This document shows positions 44,871 through 53,734 of a DNA stretch of 64,000 bases, piece after piece. Positions within the stretch are counted from its first letter, which is position 1. Each line of letters opens with the position of its first letter. Below the pieces are notes generated by a model. It was given only the letters and a program-made list of their open reading frames with translations. It searched no databases and was not told where the DNA came from. The stretch comes from Anthostomella pinea (Eukaryota; Ascomycota; Sordariomycetes; Xylariales; Xylariaceae), in contig CAUWAG010000018.1 in assembly GCA_963556695.1 (NCBI GenBank), positions 2,914,001 through 2,978,000 on the forward strand, in the 5' to 3' direction. The position numbers and the translations under genes are program-made.

Positions 44871-45764
44871 ATGTCGCTCACATTCACCACCCTCGATGTC
44901 TTCACAAGCACCCGCTTCCGCGGTAACCCGCTGGCGATAGTGCAAGTCCCCACCGGCACCGACCTGTCGCAGGAACAGAAACAGCTCATCGCACGAGAGT
45001 TCAACTTCTCAGAGACCGTCTTCCTCCACGAACAGACAGACGCCGACGTCAAGGCTCGCAATGCCCGAATCGACATCTTCACCCCATATGCCGAGGTGCC
45101 CTTCGCCGGCCACCCCACCATCGGTACATCGACCTACCTGGCCCAGCATCTGAAGTTGGACTCTGCGAAGACACTGATCACCAAGGCCGGCCCTCTTCCC
45201 TTCAAGGCGCTGGGCGACGGCGCGCAGCTGGCCGTGGCGCACGACGTGCACATCCACAACCGGCCCTTCGCCGACACCGAGTTCGGCCACTACCCGGTGG
45301 TCGGCATCGTCAAGGGCATGACGTTCATCCTGGCGAACCAGCCCGACCTCGAGGCCCTCGCTAAGCCGACCGAGAATCTGCTCGGCAGCATAGCGGGCGT
45401 GTACACAAGCCACGGCGCGCTCGACGAGGGCTTCCGCGTCGGCATCGTCGTCAGCTATTTCTTCGTGGACCTCGGCACGGACGCCGACGGCACGCGGAAG
45501 CTGCGGACCCGAAGTCTGGGGTCGAGGGAGGATCCCGCCACCGGCAGTGCTGCGTCGGCTCTGTGCTCGTTCTTGAGCTTGACTGAAAGGGATGGGCCGT
45601 TGGTGCGCAGGTATGCGATCACGCAGGGGGTGGAGATGGGTCGGCAGAGCGAGATCAGCGTCCAGGTTACTGTCAATGGCGCGAGGACTGGTGTTGAGGA
45701 GGTGCTGCTGTCTGGCACGGCTGTCAAGGTTATGGAGGGGAAGGTCGATATACCACAGGTTTGA
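44871..45764 (+). CDS. PhzF-family isomerase/epimerase
   Basis: Intronless, 297 residues from the ATG of MSLTFTTLDVFTS; eleven extra codons upstream are available but start choice follows the family N-terminus. Two-lobed diaminopimelate-epimerase fold. The first lobe has RFRGNPLAIVQ and the catalytic Glu48 in FNFSETVFL, followed by ARIDIFTPYAEVPFAGHPTI, a hallmark of the family. The second lobe has the repeat motif SLGSREDPATGSAASALCSF. Length is normal and all hallmark motifs are present, so the gene is probably active. Bacterial PhzF isomerises a phenazine precursor; the fungal relatives act on unknown substrates, and this gene's neighbours give no hint. A minus-strand frame over the same DNA is a shadow. 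Confidence 0.9.
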   Translation: MSLTFTTLDVFTSTRFRGNPLAIVQVPTGTDLSQEQKQLIAREFNFSETVFLHEQTDADVKARNARIDIFTPYAEVPFAGHPTIGTSTYLAQHLKLDSAKTLITKAGPLPFKALGDGAQLAVAHDVHIHNRPFADTEFGHYPVVGIVKGMTFILANQPDLEALAKPTENLLGSIAGVYTSHGALDEGFRVGIVVSYFFVDLGTDADGTRKLRTRSLGSREDPATGSAASALCSFLSLTERDGPLVRRYAITQGVEMGRQSEISVQVTVNGARTGVEEVLLSGTAVKVMEGKVDIPQV

Positions 45765-45987
45765 TGACAATCTGCGAGGTGTGGTTAGCCTAGTTTCGTT
45801 TCGCTGAACAGGCGTGCCTGTGAACCTGTCTTGTAGCATTTTTACGCCTCACCTTTGGTTCGTGAGCGTCGGAAATATTGGGAGTATTCGCTACAGTCTG
45901 CTAGCAACTAATCTTCATACGTGATGTGACATAGCAATTGTCACTATTCCGGCCGACAGTATGGAAAATCAAATAAAATTAGGCAAC

Positions 45988-47037
45988 TCAATCCTCCCCC
46001 TCAAATAACTCCTCGAGGCGAGCCTTAGCCTGCTCGCCATCGGGATTTCTTGCAAGAGAATTGCAAGCCCTATACCAGCGAAAGGCGGCTTCGTTGTCCG
46101 AGTTATGCGACCTCATGTGCTTGCACAGCATGTCTTTCCAGTCCCGATCCTCGTAGCCGAACCAAATAGCATTGCGAGTGTATTCCCACCAACTGGGGAA
46201 ATAGGCACTATACTCTAAGTCGATCAAGCCCGCGAAGTTTCCGTCCTTGACCATGATGTTGACGATAGACAGATCTCCATGAGTAAAAGTGAAAGGTGCT
46301 GTTGGGGGCATCTTCTCCTTGAGCCTATCTCTCAGCGACTGGTCCACGTGAGAGAGCGATTTGTCCATGGCTCCCCATACTTCATCATCGCTGGACATCG
46401 GCTCCAATAACCCCACGTTCTTGGGGATGAGCCCATTGTTACGGCACCTATTGCCCTTGATGTTCTGCACCTTGTCCGATGTCAAGCTGCGCAGTTGTAC
46501 GAGGGACTCAGCTGCTTGGCTCGCGATCCTGTCGTGATCTTCGGGACCGAGACTGTCCCAGACCCTTTCCAGTGACTCGCCGTCAATTCTGTCCTGGATC
46601 AAATGATAGCTTCCATCATCTTCCTTCCAATCGTGGATTACGCCAGGAACAGGCACCGTCGTGTTCTCTTTGAGGAACCTCATATTATCAGCTTCGATGT
46701 TGCTTTCGTCGTACGGGCGATCCTTCAGGATGACCTTGGACCCCAAAGACCAGAATGCAACATGCTGACAGACGTAGAACAGCTTGTGGCAGCTTTTGAA
46801 CCTCTTCTGCCAGTACGCTTCGTAGGGAGTAAAGCCACGGCCCGCACACGGTTCGTAAGGATCACCTTCACGCCAGTCGTAGACTTGATGTTGCACTTCC
46901 TTTTTGAGTAATCCTGGAGGTCTCTGCTTCTCCTGAATTGAACAGTCCCGAATGGCGTCCGTGATACCGCCTTCGGCATTTGAGCTTACGGTGTCATGTC
47001 GCTTAGGACTAGGACTTGTGGACACAGGTGTAGTCAT
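45988..47037 (-). CDS. aminoglycoside-phosphotransferase-fold small-molecule kinase
   Basis: Intronless, 349 residues from MTTPVSTSPSPKRHDTVSSN. It belongs to the APH/choline-kinase-like fold that is greatly expanded in filamentous fungi. The glycine-poor N-lobe has SLGSKVILKDRP with the ATP-binding Lys and NIEADNMRFLKENT with the paired Glu. The hinge is YHLIQDRIDGESL. The catalytic loop is FTHGDLSIVNIMV (about residues 251-263) with Asp and Asn, and the metal-binding segment is GLIDLEYSAYFPSWWEY. All catalytic residues are present. Substrate unknown; fungal members are not necessarily antibiotic kinases. A solo LTR ends 54 bp upstream of the start codon and reads in the same direction, so the native promoter has probably been displaced or replaced. 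Confidence 0.87.
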   Translation of the reverse strand: MTTPVSTSPSPKRHDTVSSNAEGGITDAIRDCSIQEKQRPPGLLKKEVQHQVYDWREGDPYEPCAGRGFTPYEAYWQKRFKSCHKLFYVCQHVAFWSLGSKVILKDRPYDESNIEADNMRFLKENTTVPVPGVIHDWKEDDGSYHLIQDRIDGESLERVWDSLGPEDHDRIASQAAESLVQLRSLTSDKVQNIKGNRCRNNGLIPKNVGLLEPMSSDDEVWGAMDKSLSHVDQSLRDRLKEKMPPTAPFTFTHGDLSIVNIMVKDGNFAGLIDLEYSAYFPSWWEYTRNAIWFGYEDRDWKDMLCKHMRSHNSDNEAAFRWYRACNSLARNPDGEQAKARLEELFEGED

Positions 47038-47091
47038 CGTGCCCGTGGATCCGACCTGCTTTGCGTGACGACGAGGCAGCTGATGGTATCT

Positions 47092-47320
47092 TGTGAGATT
47101 TCAAAGTGTTCTAGTATTAGAAGGGAAGAGAAGAAGATCTCTGGGAGAGAAGCCCCCAAATATATGTACAGGTGTGCCATCAGGGTGACCAGATAGTCGT
47201 ACGATAATGGCGCCAGGATGACCAGATAATCATCTGATAGTGGCGCAAGGTGAATGCCATGAAGCTAAGCCTATCAGCGCATTCACCACCGAAAGCCTCA
47301 GCCTGGTACGATATCCAACA
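47092..47320 (-). mobile_element. solo LTR, 229 bp, exact 5-bp target duplication
   Basis: On the minus strand the element begins TGTTGGATATC and ends TGAAATCTCACA. It is flanked by TATCT at 47087-47091 and 47321-47325 (AGATA on the minus strand). It is about 85-90 percent similar, by eye, to the solo LTR at 55409-55623, in the opposite orientation. TG..CA ends, 5-bp duplication and lack of an internal coding region identify it as a solo LTR. It lies immediately upstream of the APH-fold kinase gene in the same transcriptional orientation. An internal short repeat (GATAATGGCGCCAGGATGAC and a near copy) explains part of the length difference from its relative. Confidence 0.9.
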
Positions 47321-47635
47321 TATCTGAAAATATAAGATCACGTTTGTACTTCACCAAAGCTGGCAGGTACTTGCCGGAAGTAGTGTCACAGAATCGGGCT
47401 CCTCGGGGCTAGAAGTAGTGTTGCTGCTTCATGTTCTTTGACTCTTCACACGCACAAAGACTTATGCAAAAAAGGACAAACAACTGATATGTCAGGCTCA
47501 TTCGTCGTAAACTCCTTACATCACATCCACTATTCTAAAAGTTGATTACTCTTGGGCAGCATCGTCCGTGATAACTGCAATTGCCGCGACGAACGGATTA
47601 GGTAACGCCAGCGCATGGCTTTCGATAGGTTGTCT

Positions 47636-48070
47636 CTACTGCTCCTCATATCTCTTCCTCTTCTTGGACGCCTTTGGCGTCGACGGAGACGAATCCTCGT
47701 CGCTGTCGCTAGAACCACTGGCAGAGGAGCTAGAGGACGGATCTAAAGCCGGACCCCATTGCTCTTCTCTGTTCAACACTTCCGGGTCCGGTGAGGGGGG
47801 CGGCATCCCACAAGGGCTGTAACCCCCTGTCTTGGTTTCGGTGGTGGACGGCGGTACCAATGGCATATATATGCCCGCTTTCTCTGCCTTGATACGATCC
47901 GGATGCCACGGATCGTTTGGCTTCGGGGGCAGCTTGCCCATAATGCCGTGCGCGTAATCACGGACTTCGTGTTCCCAACCTAGCAGATTGAGATGATATC
48001 GATGTCGTGGAATCAATTCAGGCTCTGCCACAACCTTAAGTAAATAAACAATGGTTTTTTGGTGGCTCAT
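47636..48070 (-). CDS. hypothetical protein, 144 residues, acidic Ser-rich C-terminus
   Basis: ATG-initiated single frame MSHQKTIVYLLKVVAEPELI. Residues 1-75 look folded (HRYHLNLLGWEHEVRDYAHG and KPNDPWHPDRIKAEKAGIY). The remainder is Pro-rich and then Ser/Asp-rich (SSSASGSSDSDEDSS) and ends in a basic KASKKRKRYEEQ, possibly nuclear. No family recognised. The gene stands next to the AT-rich block (from 48.24 kb) but itself has normal base composition without RIP-like change. It could be a complete small gene or the last exon of something lost into the AT-rich block. Confidence 0.45.
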   Translation of the reverse strand: MSHQKTIVYLLKVVAEPELIPRHRYHLNLLGWEHEVRDYAHGIMGKLPPKPNDPWHPDRIKAEKAGIYMPLVPPSTTETKTGGYSPCGMPPPSPDPEVLNREEQWGPALDPSSSSSASGSSDSDEDSSPSTPKASKKRKRYEEQ

Positions 48071-49010
48071 GGCTGAACTCTGTTCGTCTTCTACCTTAAC
48101 CTTAACGCCACTAGCGAAACCTTCGTCTGTTCCGGCACCGTGTTAGTCTGGCATAACGACGCACTCGCAGCGCAACCTACTCACACACCTTCGTCCGATA
48201 AGTCACGAGAGCCCTTTATGAAGACGGATCCTCGCAGGGGGATCTCGCGAAAATCTGTTGGATATTATGATAATAATAAGATTATAACAGGCTTAAACGA
48301 GGTTTAAGTGGCTTTAAGGGCTAAATGTATTAAAGCGCTAGCTTGAAGGCATTTATAATAAATTTATAGCATTATAAATATTGGCTTTTAATTGGTTTAT
48401 ATAATAGGTATTAATCATAGTTACTTAGTTACTTTAAGAGATTATATAAGATTATTTAGTTATGTAAAAGGTCTTTGTCTTTATTTTAAAAAACTTTTTA
48501 AAACATATGAAACATTTAATAATTTTATATAGTAAGATTTTACTTATAATTTTAAATCTTTTCTAAACATTTTATTATTATTTTTAACTAATTTAATTTT
48601 ATTATTTAAATGATTCTATCTTTTTATAACCTTAAAAGTTAATTTTCTTTATGTCGCTATTTTAATCGTTTTTAAAACGAATCTTTTGTATATAAAGGCT
48701 TTATAAGCTATTTATTTATTTATTTATTTATTTATTATATTACTTGTTGATTATTTTTATTATTAATATTATCAAGCTTTTTTTAAAGCTATTATGAAGT
48801 TTTTAAATTATTAAAAGCTAACTAAAAAAAAGAACTAAGAGAATTAAACTTAACATATAAAGTAATTACTTAAAGTAATTAACTTTTTTTTTAATGGCAT
48901 CTTTTGAAAGTAACGGTAACCTTTTAAAAAAATTAAAAAGGGGGTTTTTAACTAATATTAACATTAAGAAAGACTCGTAACAAGTCTTTTATAAACTCGT
49001 AAAAAGCAAT

Positions 49011-49222
49011 TGTCACGGCGAGCATACTGAGGAACTGGGACATGGCCGGCAGCAAGCAGCTATTACTCTATTGACGAGAATATCAAGACTAGAGATGAAA
49101 GAAAGAGAGAGAGAGATAGGTCCAGCAGGAGGTTGCCCCTTTAAGGGGATCCTCTGGTCAGATCCTTCCCTTATTGGGAAGTATCGGCTTGTCATGTGGG
49201 AAGGTCCGTGCAGGCCGTCACA
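49011..49222 (+). mobile_element. solo LTR or LTR-like insertion, 212 bp, 5-bp duplication
   Basis: GC-normal island in the AT-rich block. It begins TGTCACGGCGAGC and ends GCCGTCACA, so the outer nine bases are inverted repeats (TGTCACGGC/GCCGTCACA). It is flanked by GCAAT at 49006-49010 and 49223-49227. TG..CA ends with 5-bp duplication are the hallmark of a solo LTR. It contains an AG-rich run (AAAGAGAGAGAGAG). Strand assignment is arbitrary because the internal polarity is unknown. Confidence 0.85.
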
Positions 49223-50086
49223 GCAATCGTATATTTTTTAGTTATTTAAAATAGAAAATTAAAGATTAATTTATAAATTGTTAATATTAACAATGATATT
49301 TTATTTTAAATTACTTTTTATCATATTTATTTAAACATTATAATCAATTAAATTGGTGCGGTTTAAAAAGCTTTATTTTCCTTTCGATATAAATATTATA
49401 ACGAAACTTTTATAATTCAATACCGATTACTAATAAATCGTATATAGTATTAATTAATGGCTTATACTTTAATTTAAATTTTATACTTTTAAATAACTAT
49501 ATGTATTGCTTTTTTAATCTTTATCGTATATTTTCATACAGTCTTAACCTTAAATATATCCCGATTTTTAAAAGGCTTATATATTAACTTTTTAAAAAGA
49601 TTTTAATCAATAAGGTTTAAGATCCAACATATAATTTATTTATTTAATGTATTAAACTGTTTGTTATTAAACTTTTTACAGATAATAAGAATAAGTATAA
49701 TAAGAATCACAAAAGCGTTAAAAAACTATAAAAAGATTTTCAAAAAGCCGTAAAAGCGTTTAAAAAAGCGTTACTATTTTTTAAAATCGCTGTTTAAAAC
49801 TTATTTAATGTTTTAGTTATAGGAAAATCAATTATAAACGAAGCTATTTTAAATATAATAAACAAAACGTGAAGTAACTAAAAATAACTACTACAATAAA
49901 AGTAATCAAAGGTTAAACTAGCTCTATTTTTAATGTTCAAAGTGTTAAATAAAAAACTAATAAATATTAAAATACCATTATAATTACGTTTTAAATTAAT
50001 GAAACCCTTGATAAGGCTTTTAAATAAATAATAATCAACTTCAAGTTTTAGAACGATATTTATTATAAATTGAATTAAGTCGATAT

Positions 50087-50289
50087 TGTTGGATCTATGT
50101 GATTCCACAGTCAAACCATCCATATAGAACCCACATGTATGATTAGATAAGAGATTAGATACCGGATTGTGAGGTCATTTAGCCAGACCTGCAGGTCCAG
50201 CTTGACTTCCCAATCCAACCATCAAGCAACATCATGACCTTGACCTAATACTCGAGTATTATAATTGATCGTCCAAGCCTGTTCTAACA
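50087..50289 (+). mobile_element. LTR-like GC-normal island
   Basis: Begins TGTTGGATCTATG and ends TTCTAACA, compatible with TGTT..AACA LTR termini. No matching target duplication was found (GATAT against CTAAC), so the boundaries are uncertain. Composition differs sharply from the AT-rich DNA on both sides, indicating later insertion. Confidence 0.4.
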
Positions 50290-50758
50290 CTAACTACTAT
50301 TTTAAAAAACTTAATAGTTTATGTAATTGATAAAACTGCTCTTTACGTTTGAACTAGTTTTAAAAGCTTGGGTTTTATCAAAAAGTATAGTTTATTTATT
50401 ACTATCTTTTATTCTTTCTAATTTTAACTTCTGGTAAAGAAAGTAATAAAAGTTATTAATATAAGCCTAGAAAAAAGGCAGGTCTAGCTTATAAAAGTAT
50501 TAATAAGTTTAAAAATAAGTTTTTTTAACTAATTTACTAAATTTAAATCTTTCTACTATTAAGCTTATTATAAACGGTGTTAATTTTTTTTGTGACGTAA
50601 AAACCAAATGTTAAATCCTTATTATAGAATTCTTCGTAATATTTTTAATAACCTTGATTTATAAGTCATTTTACGTTAAATTGCCTTTATTATTATTCCG
50701 CTTAAAAAATGCGTGCTATTAAAGATATTTGATACGCGTCATCAGGAGGAGTAGTCAA

Positions 50759-50949
50759 TGTGGCTGGCACAGCCACAGTCATTAACACAGCCACTGGTAT
50801 GTGTGTGGGTTACACATTGTGTGTGCGGACCTGGATAGCTAGGGCTAGACTAGTTAGATAAGGGTTGCACTAAGATAGGGATTGCAGTTACCTTAAGTAG
50901 CTGCAATCTTTCCCATCTTAGTCCTTGCAACCCAACCCCGCCTCACACA
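50759..50949 (+). mobile_element. LTR-like island, 191 bp, 4-5-bp duplication
   Basis: Begins TGTGGCTGGCACAG and ends GCCTCACACA, giving TGTG..CACA ends. TCAA lies immediately outside on both sides (50755-50758 and 50950-50953); TCAAT is repeated if the boundary is shifted by one base. Internally CACAGCCACAGTCATTAACA repeats and a TTGCA-rich inverted segment occur. No coding capacity. Confidence 0.6.
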
Positions 50950-51363
50950 TCAATTGACACCCATTGTACAACGCAATAATATTAATACTTAATAACTTTT
51001 AACGTTAAAAAATAGCGCCTTTTTTACTTAGGTCGATATTAAGTGTTTTAACTTTGTTAAAAGTTAAATAAAAGCAAGTGTTTTATTAATCTAGTAAAGT
51101 GCTAATCTTAATCTTAGTAGATATAAGTTTATAAAACAGTTTAAAAAGGTTATTTTTTTAATTATTAAAAAATGGGTTTAATTACTAGGTCGTAAATTGT
51201 TTTTAAGTCTTCTTTATTATTAATATTTTATTCAGCAGTGATAACTTCGTTTTTAACCTTAATTAAGCTAGTACATATTAAGGCTCGTGCTTTTGCTCGG
51301 TTAATTAAAAAAAAGGCAGTATCTTTTTAATTTAAATAATAACCTGTATGTGACGGTATATAA

Positions 51364-51536
51364 CTGTATCCACCTGGTTGGATGCTGAGTCATCAGGTGA
51401 CGTGTAAATTAGATAAGGAACGGGACCACCACATGAGATGGGTGTACGCACCACACCTTGGCTGGCTTCCCTTTCCTTCCTCACCTTGTTATTTTTGGAA
51501 TATAACACCAGATTCCCACACAACGCCGCAGGCATC
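51364..51536. mobile_element. GC-normal island with flanking near-direct repeats
   Basis: An island of normal composition bounded by GTGACGGTATATAA (about 51350) and GTGACGCTATATAA (about 51537), a 14-base direct repeat with one mismatch. This may be a long target duplication (LINE- or SINE-like) or chance. Its class is unknown. Confidence 0.35.
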
Positions 51537-51688
51537 GTGACGCTATATAAAGTACTTTTATAGTTTAAAAGCTTAGACTAAGTCTTTAAAACCCCGATTT
51601 TGTATTTTTAACTTAAAATCGTTTGAAAAAAAGAAAATTGGTAAAAACTAAGATAAATTAAATATTTTAAAAGTCGAAATCCGAAGTT

Positions 51689-51845
51689 TGTCATGGTCTG
51701 GTATAGGTAGCCCATGTGGTGAGTCCTGGAGCCCGGACATGAGTACATGTACCACCATTGAATGTCAAGCTGCCACGCTTGATATTCGACATCCTTTTGG
51801 GAGGAACAGCCGTGGCATGGTGGTTATGGTGAGCGTTCTGTCACA
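51689..51845 (+). mobile_element. solo LTR-like element, 157 bp, exact 5-bp duplication
   Basis: Begins TGTCATGGTCTGG and ends GCGTTCTGTCACA; flanked on both sides by AAGTT (51684-51688 and 51846-51850). TG..CA ends and a 5-bp duplication support a solo LTR, although 157 bp is short. GC-normal within AT-rich DNA, so younger than its surroundings. Confidence 0.75.
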
Positions 51846-52147
51846 AAGTTAATCTTAATAAAATCGGTCAAAGACGCGTTATAAATGTCAAAAAAAAAAA
51901 AAGTAGCAAAAATTAACAAGTATAAAAAAAGCAAACAGTTAAAATCTTTAAATCGCAAATTTTCGTTTTTTTAAAGGTATAAAAGGGTAGCTTTTTTAAC
52001 GGAGCAGCTAGAACCCTTAAAATCGCAACGAGCAGCCTTTTACTTACGCGAAAAAGTACTGCGATAAAAAACCGAAGACGAAAAATCAGGATCTTACCAG
52101 ATTCGGCATCAGACAAACAATGCGCAAAGCGCGAGGGGTTATAACAT

Positions 52148-52265
52148 GTTGGCAGCGTGGAGGTGCCGTGAACAATGATGTTGTTCTTGTTATTGTACTG
52201 CTACAGCTGACAGCTACGCGGAAGGCCTGATCTAGCTACAGGGCACGGACCACGTGACCTCCAAC
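52148..52265 (+). mobile_element. short inverted-repeat element, about 118 bp
   Basis: Ends GTTGGCAGC... and ...GACCTCCAAC, with AACAT directly repeated at 52143-52147 and 52266-52270. Just beyond it, ACTGCCACAACTGGCACCTCC (52279-52299) partly complements the left end, suggesting that a longer inverted-repeat structure was once present. It could be a MITE or a very short LTR remnant; the call is tentative. Confidence 0.4.
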
Positions 52266-52500
52266 AACATCAATCAACTGCCACAACTGGCACCTCCCCT
52301 TTTAATAGTTTCGACACTGATCGGACCACTGGCCGATAAACAGGAATCCCTAAAGTCAATTTGAGCATTAGAAACTTCCACGGTTGCTTAATTCATCTGT
52401 AACCTGCTGTATGACGGGAGAAATAACGCGATCTACCAACAACTAGCAATCTGTTACCAGCCAGTCCTCTACCTACACACACAGTAACTGCGCGGTCATG

Positions 52501-53041
52501 TTAGCCATAGTAACACTCAAGCTCTCTTGTATCTGCTTGCCCTTCGGGATGATTCGCGTTCGTGTTATCGCATTTCGGCTGGCCATTTCCACAGCCATCA
52601 CCCAAGACGTCTCGGCACCGCTGGTCGCCACCCGGCCCGAAATGTCCACATTCGGTGTTGAAACAGGCGCATTCGCTGTCACAACTCGGTCAGCCTTCGC
52701 GCTGCAAGCTATAACAGCTCGACGCTGGTGACGTAAAGGGGCTTCCAACTTACTCCGCGTCCCACGCGCACCCAGCCTGCCAATTAACCGCACATGCCTT
52801 CAGGCCACAGTCGCCCAGGTGGCACTTCATGGGGATGCAACGACACAGGCCGTACGGATACGTGACCCGGTCGTAGCTGAGGTCGCAGCTTCGCATCGTC
52901 CGCCGGGTCTGGACAGGGCGTCGCGCACTCGCCCTGGTGGGGAGCGTCGAACTTGCAGCTGGGTGGGGAGCCAGCCACAGTGGCATTTTCTTGGGGGTCA
53001 CCACGTCAGTATCCGGTTAAGCGAGGTGTGTCTACCTGTCT
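52501..53041 (-). pseudogene. Cys-rich C-terminal tail of the broken subtilisin-like protease
   Basis: Cys-dense segments in shifting frames: DPQENATVAGSPPSCKFDAP with HQGECATPCPDPADD, then one base later SCDLSYDRVTYPYGLCRCIP with KCHLGDCGLKACAVNW, then a donor-like GTAAGT near 52751, and finally CDSECACFNTECGHFGPGGD with RCRDVLGDGCGNGQPKC ending at TAA 52501-52503. A frameshift lies near 52885 and a TGA (Trp-to-stop type change) near 52705 in REG*PSCDSEC. The spacing of Cys recalls the extracellular Cys-rich tails seen after some fungal subtilases. It continues, across the LINE insertion, the gene read from 60800 downwards. Confidence 0.55.
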
Positions 53042-53053
53042 CTTAGAGAAGAA

Positions 53054-53722
53054 TGCCGACACACTAGCAAAAGAGGGTGCCATGCTGGAAACAGACACAA
53101 CAAATCTTCCTACAATCTCTTGGGTCAAGAGAGATCTCAAAAGACAGGGCAAGAAAGAGTTCAACCAATGGTGGAAAGACCAATCAGAATCTAGGTATCA
53201 AGAAGTATACTCACATGCAGTAACTGAAAGAGACCTTATATCTTTTAAGAGGAGTACTTTACACAGACTTCTAGCGGCCAGATCTGGACATGGCGACTTT
53301 GCCAGATACCATGAACGCTTTGGGCACACAGATTCAAATGATCACTGCAGCTGTGGTGAGAAGAAAACACCACAACACATTTTCTTTTGTAAGAGGCTGG
53401 GGAAAAATCGGCTACTGCCTAGGCATTCGCCTAGGGCAGCTTGTTTACAATACTTAGGGGAGAGGAGCACAGAATGGGCAAAATTCGTGGAGAAGAGCAA
53501 GTTCTTTTCAACAATCTGCCCCCGATAGATAGCCTTCCTTGAAGGACCAGATGGATGACCCCAAGGTCATACCGCCGCAACAACGGGGATGGGCCCGTGA
53601 GCGGGACTGACTGTACTTATTATCTTGAGACCTCCACAACCCTGCGATGCAGAGGCTCTGGGAGGCGTGGTTTGCACTACTGAGGAGCTACCCCCACGTT
53701 AAATACAAAACAAACAAACAAA
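53054..53722 (+). mobile_element. 5'-truncated LINE (non-LTR retrotransposon) insertion
   Basis: Opens at the end of an RNase H domain (NADTLAKEGAMLETD) and continues through KRDLKRQGKKEFNQWWKD to a Cys/His knuckle near the stop (DHCSCGEKKTPQHIFFCKRL), typical of the 3' end of Tad/I-type LINEs. About 170 bp of 3' UTR and a short AAATACAAAACAAACAAACA tail follow. A perfect 12-bp target duplication CTTAGAGAAGAA flanks it (53042-53053, 53723-53734). The reading frame up to 53528 is open without stops, so it is a recent, typically 5'-truncated copy. It sits in a probable intron near the 3' end of the minus-strand protease gene. Confidence 0.9.
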
Positions 53723-53734
53723 CTTAGAGAAGAA

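Larger units (their letters stand above)
48240..52100. repeat. AT-rich, RIP-like degenerate repeat block
   Basis: Nearly 4 kb of strongly AT-rich DNA dominated by TTTAA, TATTA and AAAAG words with no coding potential; every frame is riddled with stops. A (TTTA)n microsatellite lies at about 48709-48736. The sharp change from normal composition at both ends and the lack of CG-rich words fit repeats mutated by C-to-T change on both strands, as RIP does. Five islands of normal composition are embedded (49011-49222, about 50087-50289, 50759-50949, about 51364-51536, 51689-51845), several with direct duplications, so they arrived after the surrounding DNA was mutated. It is probably heterochromatic. 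Confidence 0.85.

Noticed and set aside
45009..45839. 276-codon minus-strand frame
   Set aside because: Antisense shadow of the PhzF-family gene, which has all family motifs on the plus strand.
49878..50123. 81-codon frame in the AT-rich block
   Set aside because: Codons reflect AT composition only (Ile, Asn, Lys, Phe, Tyr); no motif and surrounded by stops.
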